12,070 bases of DNA from NCBI GenBank assembly GCA_963582345.1, contig CAUZSN010000086.1:1-12070 (forward strand), written 5' to 3'. Below are positions 6,392-12,070 of this stretch, piece by piece. The position numbers and the translations under genes were made by a program. The stretch comes from CAUZSN01 sp963582345 (lineage in GTDB: Bacteria; Planctomycetota; Planctomycetia; Planctomycetales; Planctomycetaceae). Position 1 is the first letter of the stretch. Each line of letters opens with the position of its first letter. The notes beneath the pieces are model-generated. The model was not told the DNA's origin. It saw only the letters and a program-made list of their open reading frames with translations, and made no database searches.

Positions 6392-7357
6392 ATGAACAAA
6401 GATAATGATCAGCTTTTCTTGTCGATTGTTGTTCCCTGTTTTCATAGCGGGCAGCGATTGGAGGGATTGGTCGAGCGAATTGAAGTAACGATGAAGACTA
6501 CGGGCAGGACATTTGAGGTCCTGTTAGTCAACGATGCGTCAATGGATGACACTTGGTCTGTAATTGAACATCTCGTAAAACAACATCGTTGTGTGCGAGG
6601 GCTTGACTTGCTGTACAACACAGGGCAGTTCCGAGCCACGATCTGTGGAATCGAGCATTCTCGCGGACAATATATCGCCACGATGGACGATGATCTGCAA
6701 CAGATGCCCGAGGACCTCCCGAAGCTAATCGAGGCGGTTGAGTGTGCTGCGGATATAGATTGTGTGATTGGGGTCTTTCGTCAGACACAACAGAATGTTG
6801 TTCGACGAATCGGCAGCCAGATTGTCGGATACCTGAATCAATATCTCTATGGAAAACCACAGCAGTTGAAGTTGACATCATTTCGCCTAATGAGGCGACA
6901 GATTGCCGAGGCGATTTGTGCCCACCAGACAGCACGCCCCATCATTGGTCCGTTGTTGCTACAGTGCACGTCGCGGATTGCGAATGTGCAGGTCCAGCAC
7001 CAGCCAAGGAAGCAAGGACACAGCGGTTATACATTGCGTCGACTGGTGGGAACAGTCGTCGATAATGTAATCGCAGGTTCGACGCTTCCATTGAAGGCCA
7101 TCACTTTGTTGGGATTGGTGTCTGCGACAGGCAGTATGCTGTTGGGATCATTCTATTTGGTCAAGTATTTAGTCGGTGGCATTCGTGTTCCAGGATTTGC
7201 AACTCAGGTGCTTCTGATCATCTTTTTTGGGGGGATGATGTTGCTGTCTATTGGGATTCTTGGCGAATACGTGATTCGCATTCTAAATGAAACGTCGCGT
7301 GCCCCCCGATATCGCGTCCGTCACCAAGTCGACAATTGCAACGAGGACTCCCTGTAA
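6392..7357 (+). CDS. Polyprenyl-phosphate glycosyltransferase, GT2 (ArnC/GtrB/DPM1-like)
   Basis: The 321-aa product has an N-terminal GT-A domain: LSIVVPCFHSGQRL (10-23), VLLVNDAS (43-50), a nucleotide/metal-binding DDD (99-101) in MDDDLQQMPEDLP, and TSFRLMRR (162-169). Two C-terminal membrane spans follow (about 236-259 and 270-295), ending in GILGEYVIRIL and a basic tail with APRYRV. This is the architecture of ArnC, GtrB and dolichyl-phosphate-mannose synthase, which move one sugar from a nucleotide to undecaprenyl or dolichyl phosphate on the cytoplasmic face. The membrane spans resemble E. coli ArnC, including the LLGEY...RPRY tail. As the last operon gene it probably loads the acylated aminosugar onto the lipid carrier for use outside the cytoplasm. 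ATG 6392 is chosen over GTG 6338 or 6365: it is 37 bases past the ACP stop, has TAGG 7 bases upstream, and starts just before the first GT strand. Confidence 0.9.
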   Translation: MNKDNDQLFLSIVVPCFHSGQRLEGLVERIEVTMKTTGRTFEVLLVNDASMDDTWSVIEHLVKQHRCVRGLDLLYNTGQFRATICGIEHSRGQYIATMDDDLQQMPEDLPKLIEAVECAADIDCVIGVFRQTQQNVVRRIGSQIVGYLNQYLYGKPQQLKLTSFRLMRRQIAEAICAHQTARPIIGPLLLQCTSRIANVQVQHQPRKQGHSGYTLRRLVGTVVDNVIAGSTLPLKAITLLGLVSATGSMLLGSFYLVKYLVGGIRVPGFATQVLLIIFFGGMMLLSIGILGEYVIRILNETSRAPRYRVRHQVDNCNEDSL

Positions 7358-7397
7358 TTTGAACAACAGAATCCTTCTCAAAGACATCGGTATTCTT

Positions 7398-7437
7398 GAC
7401 GGAATCAAATGTGTCGGGGGTTTTGTTTTGTTCCGTT
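7398..7437. terminator. Weak hairpin in the convergent intergenic region, possible terminator
   Basis: Arms 7398-7410 and 7425-7437 pair as GACGGAA with TTCCGTT (outer pair G-T wobble) and continue, with one mismatch, through AAA/TTT, around a 14-base loop. It sits between the ends of the GT2 gene (plus) and the macroglobulin gene (minus), where a terminator for either is expected. No T-tract follows on either strand, so the case rests mostly on position. Confidence 0.25.
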
Positions 7438-7531
7438 GTAGTCCTGCAAACGCTACGAAAGCATCGTTGGAGACGGATGTTTCCAATATGGTCGTGCCAG
7501 AATGGTATTTTGTTATGATTTGTATAGAGCC

Positions 7532-10500
7532 CTACCTCACGACTAGGTTTAGGCTTTCCGAATGGCTGTTGAATTCGGGAGCGTACATGCATTGAATTTG
7601 CGCCAGCCCGGTCTGATATTGGCCTTTGTGGACGACTCTGGTGGAGTACTCGAATACGTATACTCCTTTCGGTAGATAATCAATGAAGAAGTGGCTGGCC
7701 GTGTCACGCGTCGATTCGTAGTAGGCCAGACCGTCTTGGTACTTATACCTCGACAGCACGTTGACTGGCTCGGTGCCGCTGCCGCGGTAGTCCTTCAAGT
7801 GAATGTATTCCATGTCGCGATCAACTTGCAGTTCGATGCGAACGACCAGTTCGTCGCCCACTTTGACCGCACTAACGACGGGATTCAAGACGGGGCCTTT
7901 CGTGGTGAACATCCTAGTAAATAGCCTCTTTTTCAGTTTCAACGGCGTCTTGTCGTAAGCGGAGACTTTGCTTATGTCTTCCAGGTATTGCCAATGGAGA
8001 CTGCCCCAGGCCACGCCTTCGTCAACTTTCTTCACAGTGATTTGGCCAAGATTCGGCTTGATGGTTTCGCCAAAGAACCTGTGTTGGTAAAAGCCGGTGC
8101 CAGCTTCTACGTTTTTTGGATTGATTGTGGTGCCGCCCAGAGACACTTCGACCAGAGTATCCGACGTCAGGACGTTACTGCCGCGGAGCAGTAGAGCGTA
8201 AACGGCGTCCGCTGTGGCCTTCGTCGTCTTCCAGGATTGAGTTTGCTTTTGTTTCAATAGCCAAACTTTGCACGCTTCTACCGAGTCGGTGTCATTCATG
8301 ACTTCGTCGAATGCTTCGATCATCATGGCCTGAGTTTCGATTGGGGCGCGGAACCACCACCACGAAAGTTCGAGCTCACGCCAGAACATTCCCAGTTCCT
8401 GGTCACTCACCGAGCGTTCCTTAATCGAACGCATGATGCCTTGCGCCGTCACTCTATCCCCGAAACGGTGTAGGGCTATGGCTAGATGGGCCTGCGACTG
8501 GCGATTTGCCAAACGAAGCCAATAGTTGCGGGCCTGGCCCTGAAAATAGTCGATGGCTTCTTTGTGTTTTGGTTGGATGGCTTGATCTTCCAGAAAAAAG
8601 CTGCGGCAGTACAGATACAGGGCGATCGTTGTTGTTAGATGGTTCTTGTCTTTATTGCCGTGTTTCAAGATGGTGCGATAGATGCGGTCGATCCATTGAT
8701 CGAGTCGGCTCAATGCGCGGACAGCTGAGTCGATGTCAAAATCGACACCAAGATGTCGCAGTCGACCATAGCCGGTCGTGATGTAAAGCGTGATGTAGTC
8801 ATTGGTACGACCACCGGGGAACCACGGCCAGCCGCCGTCCGGCCGTTGTAACTCAGCTAGTTTTCGCAACAGCCGGGTCGTCTCGCTGTTCAGCCGGTTG
8901 TCGTCGAACAGAATTCCGACATTACGGTGTGCCTGGCTTTCACTTTTCGCTAGCCGCAGCCAGGGGGTTTCTTCCAGAATTATGGCTTTCAAGTCCTGGT
9001 TCTTTTCCAGCGGACTGTCCAGTGCTGGAGTGCCCTTCCATCGGTCGAAGATCTGGCGAATTTTAGGGTTAGAATTGGCGATGTGACGGGCTAAGGCGTT
9101 CGCGTACAGCCGGTTAAACGTCTGCTCAGTACATGTATGTGGACACTCCATTAGATAAGGTAACGCCATGATGGCGTACCATGAGGGATTCGACACTATC
9201 TGCACGGTCAGGTTCTTATGCCGCAGTGTTTCAGATGTGCCGGAATTTAGTAGTTTTTTAAAGTTGAATTTCTTGGTCTTGGCTCCGCGGATAGGCAAAG
9301 GTAGTGATTCAGTCACGAGAATCCGTCGTGACAGTACCGGTAGATAGCCGGCCTCGCCATCCGACAATCGCCCAGTGGATCCAACGGCCTTGTATGTCAG
9401 GAAACCCATCTCGTCTGGTACATTCAGACGCCACGAAAAGCTGCGAGATTCTTTGGACGGAATGTCGAAGTTTAGGTCTGTCACATTATTACCCAACTCC
9501 TTATCCATTACCGTTTCAGTACGGGCGTCCGAAAGGGTCAGCCGTACGTTTCCCATTTGCCGTGTTGGCGATTGGTTCGTGACCTTTACCGTAAACTCTA
9601 ACTCGTCGCCTTCTCGAAGAAATCGTGGTGGATTCGGCTGTACCATTAGCTCCTTGGCGGTGACGATCGAGTCCTGAAGGAATCCGGCTCGCAAGTCCTT
9701 GTCGTGTGCAAAACCGAAAAACTTCCATTTGGTCAGGGCTTCTGGCATGGTGAATTGCAATTTCACCATGCCGTCTTGATCGGAGAGCAATTGTGGAAAG
9801 AAGAAGGCAGTTTCGTTGAGGTTTGTGCGAGCAGAGACTTTGCTCAGGTCCGGTTTCTTCGTTAGGGTTTGCTTGGACAGAGCTTTTGCTTCGGACCGAT
9901 TGTCGTCGAAGGTGTCGCTTCCAGTGACGGCCCCGTCGAATTGTGCTGCTTCAGAAATTGCCTGTCCACTAGGGGCTGCGCCAAAGCGGTGTTTCCGCTT
10001 GAAGAAGTGATAGCCCCAAAGATTTCCGATAACGTCGAACGGAAACGACCGGTAGGTCATCTGAGTGTTCTTGAATCGCGATGGCCAGCGACCATGGAGG
10101 TGTTGAAAATTTTTGATAGAATTTTCGAATTGCTGATGCATGTGGGAACGATCTTGGTAAAACGCTCCAAGCTCCTGTGGCCAGTTGTGCGGTAGGTAGG
10201 CATCCAGCGACTCGTCATACAATGTCGCCACCATTTCGGCTGCGGTACGTTTGGCATCGGGGCCGGTAATCACCGCCGTCCAAGTTTCTTTCTGGGCGGG
10301 TGCCAGCTTTGAGACGAAGTGCTCCCACCTTACCCTCAGATGCTTGTTCGTCCATGGAACTTGTATTTTACGCGACGTCAGATAGGCGCGATTGTCTCGC
10401 ACCATGGTGACGTGCAGTGTGAACCCACCGCGCATTGCCTCAGATACCGTCTGCTTAATCGAGACCTGAGTCTGCGCCAAATTCGTCCAGTAGCTTTGCA

Positions 10501-12070
10501 ACAGGTTGCGTCGATGTTCGATTTCGATGAAGGCCCGAACTTTTTCGTAGCCACTGCCCCAAATCGCTTTGAATTCCGTGTTAGGCTCAATGGTCCATTT
10601 GGCCGCGGTTACAACGTTGGGAACTTTGATTGCGAATCGATCGGCATCCGGATCCAGCACTTGTATTGGCAAAAGAGCGGTGACCTTCTTGCCAAAACGG
10701 TCCTGTGTTTCGAGCATCGCACGGTACGCGCCGACAGTCAGCTTGAACGTGAATTTGGCATTGCCGTTGCTGTCGGTCACGAATTCCTGTTCGTAAACCA
10801 CGTTGCTCAGAGGCCATGAATTCGGATTCGACATGTCGAGTTGCGGTGGCTGTATCTTGCCTTCCCGCCAAATAGGTTGAGGGTAATATCCATGCAACTT
10901 AGCCCGATGAACTATTTTCGGTTCTTTAAGTCGATAAATTTTCAGCGATCCTTTGGCGTTTTGGCCTTCGCCATCAAGAGTCTGAGTACGCAGATTCACT
11001 TCGACCGGATTTTCGTCAGTTTGCCAGTCCTTGGCACTCAGAGTTGCCTGCAAGGCCGTGTAAGCAACATTGATACCTTGGTTTCCAGAACGAGTCTCAC
11101 CGGTGATGTCTGTAGCATCCGCATAAACTTCGTAGTGAAAATTGGGCTCGTCCTTTTCAGGAACAGACAGGTCGGGTTTGGCGACGAAGTGGATCTGAAA
11201 CGTCCCATCCGTCTCGGTCATGGTCGAACCGTGGGCGATTTCTCGGCTTGCTTTTTGCGGCGTTCGCCACCAATAGTACCAGTGCCACCAGTGCGGCAAG
11301 CGAACTTGTCTGACGACTCGGTAGCGGACTTTGGCGTTTCCAATCGCAGCGCCCGTGTAGGCCATCGCTTTGCCCTGCAGGCTGACTCGGGCGTTTAACT
11401 TGGGAGCGATTTTCGGGGCGTTGAGCGTGACTTGAAATTTCGGACGGTTGTATTCCTCGACGTTAAAACTGGTCGCACCGGGCGGTTGACCGTCGATACG
11501 GATCGTCATGCGTCCGGTCATTCGGTCGCGAGGCGCTGTGAAGCTTCCGCTGAAGGAACCGTATTCGTTGGTATGATGACGCTGACGAGCGATCTCTTTA
11601 TTGTTTTGGTCTAAGAATAGAGCAGTCAGTGCCTGGTTACCGATCACCCTGTAGTTGTCGTTGTTCTGGTTGACGCGGATACAGATTCCCTTGTACTGAA
11701 CCATTTGTCCGGGCCGATACAACGCGCGGTCGGTAAAGAAGACTGTCCTCGAATAAGGACGCAGTGTTGTCGTGTATTGATTGACGTAGAAATTATGGAA
11801 CGACGCAAGCTGCTGATTTTTGTGCCGTACTAGGATCAGATAATGTCGTCCCTTGCCGTGCAAAGAGAACAGCCCATTGTTGTCGGTCGTAGTCCGAGGA
11901 CCGGTGATATGCTTGTTGTTGCTGCGGTACCAGGACCGCACGACAGCGCCGGAGATTGGCTCTCCAGAAATCGCGTTCAACACGAATCCTTGAAGCAAAC
12001 CATCACCTTGTCGTGTTCGTATCACAAGTGCTAAATCGCTCACCCAGATGTCGGTGAACTGCACTTGGTT
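7532..12070 (-). CDS. Alpha-2-macroglobulin-like protein (N-terminus outside window)
   Basis: This is a giant bacterial alpha-2-macroglobulin, an exported protease trap that snares proteases through a bait region and a reactive thioester. The reading frame continues past the right edge; GTG 12064-12062 is just the first possible start in the window, so a signal peptide and early domains are missing. Counting residues from there (1510 aa): a carboxypeptidase-regulatory-like fold (about 18-85) with GFVLNAISGEPISGAVV; an MG2 domain with TDRALYRPGQMVQYKG (about 108-125); further MG domains; a candidate bait segment rich in Ser, Thr and Lys (about 685-745); the A2M/MG7 block TAFFFPQLLS...PEALTKWKFF (about 750-780); the thioester CTEQ (978-981, bases 9133-9122); the alpha-alpha toroid with QRPDGGWPWFPGG (about 1072); and a C-terminal MG10-like domain (about 1398-1510) with YLPKGVYVFEY. 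The usual partner pbpC is not visible in this window. It is convergent with the sugar operon and probably independent of it. Confidence 0.9.
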   Translation of the reverse strand, partial: NQVQFTDIWVSDLALVIRTRQGDGLLQGFVLNAISGEPISGAVVRSWYRSNNKHITGPRTTTDNNGLFSLHGKGRHYLILVRHKNQQLASFHNFYVNQYTTTLRPYSRTVFFTDRALYRPGQMVQYKGICIRVNQNNDNYRVIGNQALTALFLDQNNKEIARQRHHTNEYGSFSGSFTAPRDRMTGRMTIRIDGQPPGATSFNVEEYNRPKFQVTLNAPKIAPKLNARVSLQGKAMAYTGAAIGNAKVRYRVVRQVRLPHWWHWYYWWRTPQKASREIAHGSTMTETDGTFQIHFVAKPDLSVPEKDEPNFHYEVYADATDITGETRSGNQGINVAYTALQATLSAKDWQTDENPVEVNLRTQTLDGEGQNAKGSLKIYRLKEPKIVHRAKLHGYYPQPIWREGKIQPPQLDMSNPNSWPLSNVVYEQEFVTDSNGNAKFTFKLTVGAYRAMLETQDRFGKKVTALLPIQVLDPDADRFAIKVPNVVTAAKWTIEPNTEFKAIWGSGYEKVRAFIEIEHRRNLLQSYWTNLAQTQVSIKQTVSEAMRGGFTLHVTMVRDNRAYLTSRKIQVPWTNKHLRVRWEHFVSKLAPAQKETWTAVITGPDAKRTAAEMVATLYDESLDAYLPHNWPQELGAFYQDRSHMHQQFENSIKNFQHLHGRWPSRFKNTQMTYRSFPFDVIGNLWGYHFFKRKHRFGAAPSGQAISEAAQFDGAVTGSDTFDDNRSEAKALSKQTLTKKPDLSKVSARTNLNETAFFFPQLLSDQDGMVKLQFTMPEALTKWKFFGFAHDKDLRAGFLQDSIVTAKELMVQPNPPRFLREGDELEFTVKVTNQSPTRQMGNVRLTLSDARTETVMDKELGNNVTDLNFDIPSKESRSFSWRLNVPDEMGFLTYKAVGSTGRLSDGEAGYLPVLSRRILVTESLPLPIRGAKTKKFNFKKLLNSGTSETLRHKNLTVQIVSNPSWYAIMALPYLMECPHTCTEQTFNRLYANALARHIANSNPKIRQIFDRWKGTPALDSPLEKNQDLKAIILEETPWLRLAKSESQAHRNVGILFDDNRLNSETTRLLRKLAELQRPDGGWPWFPGGRTNDYITLYITTGYGRLRHLGVDFDIDSAVRALSRLDQWIDRIYRTILKHGNKDKNHLTTTIALYLYCRSFFLEDQAIQPKHKEAIDYFQGQARNYWLRLANRQSQAHLAIALHRFGDRVTAQGIMRSIKERSVSDQELGMFWRELELSWWWFRAPIETQAMMIEAFDEVMNDTDSVEACKVWLLKQKQTQSWKTTKATADAVYALLLRGSNVLTSDTLVEVSLGGTTINPKNVEAGTGFYQHRFFGETIKPNLGQITVKKVDEGVAWGSLHWQYLEDISKVSAYDKTPLKLKKRLFTRMFTTKGPVLNPVVSAVKVGDELVVRIELQVDRDMEYIHLKDYRGSGTEPVNVLSRYKYQDGLAYYESTRDTASHFFIDYLPKGVYVFEYSTRVVHKGQYQTGLAQIQCMYAPEFNSHSESLNLVVR

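Noticed and set aside
7526..7557. Imperfect hairpin near the end of the macroglobulin gene
   Set aside because: Only short broken stems (AGCC with GGCT, CCT with AGG) that overlap the coding end, and no T-tract.
8506..12034. Several plus-strand frames of 60-185 codons across the macroglobulin region
   Set aside because: They lie wholly opposite a gene with strong domain evidence and have no domain signature.
12062..12064. GTG at the right edge as the true start of the macroglobulin
   Set aside because: The frame stays open to the window edge, no signal peptide follows, and the family normally has several hundred more residues.
1..12070. tRNA, rRNA, CRISPR array, insertion sequence
   Set aside because: I looked for cloverleaf-like runs, regularly spaced repeats and transposase motifs, and saw none; a systematic search with tRNAscan-SE and ISfinder would be needed to exclude them.

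Overview
The window looks like chromosomal DNA of a Gram-negative bacterium with a base composition near 50% GC by eye. The mix of a very large alpha-2-macroglobulin, a Dabb-domain lipoprotein, few Shine-Dalgarno sequences and an envelope-sugar cluster would fit a planctomycete or a relative. That placement is a guess from gene content, because no rRNA or other marker gene is present.

Layout from left to right. (1) Positions 1-1365, minus strand: a polytopic membrane protein, open at the left edge (455 codons without a stop), of an uncharacterised glycosyltransferase-like family. (2) Positions 1366-1895: a 530-base divergent intergenic stretch with two small hairpins. (3) Positions 1896-2297, plus strand: a small lipoprotein with a stress-responsive A/B-barrel (Dabb) domain. 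(4) Positions 2483-7357, plus strand: a tight six-gene operon, wecE-like aminotransferase / LpxD-like hexapeptide acyltransferase / unknown 186-aa protein / FabH-like ketoacyl-ACP synthase III / acyl carrier protein / ArnC-GtrB-type polyprenyl-phosphate glycosyltransferase. Three of its junctions are ATGA overlaps and the largest gap is 37 bases. (5) Positions 7358-7531: a short convergent intergenic region. (6) Positions 7532-12070, minus strand: a giant alpha-2-macroglobulin-like protein with a CTEQ thioester motif, its N-terminus cut off by the right edge.

The operon is the most interesting part, because it reads as one pathway. The WecE-like enzyme would make dTDP-4-amino-4,6-dideoxygalactose. 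FabH and the private ACP would make a short 3-oxoacyl chain, probably reduced by a housekeeping FabG. The LpxD-like enzyme would place that acyl group on the sugar amine. The GT2 enzyme would load the acylated sugar onto a polyprenyl phosphate for transfer outside the cytoplasm, possibly by a GT-C-like enzyme such as the one at the left edge. This uses the first step of enterobacterial-common-antigen Fuc4NAc synthesis, but replaces WecD (acetylation) and WecF (glycan transfer) with a lipid-A-type acyltransferase and an ArnC-type transferase. The pathway is inferred from families and gene order; the substrate and the acyl chain are not proven by the sequence.
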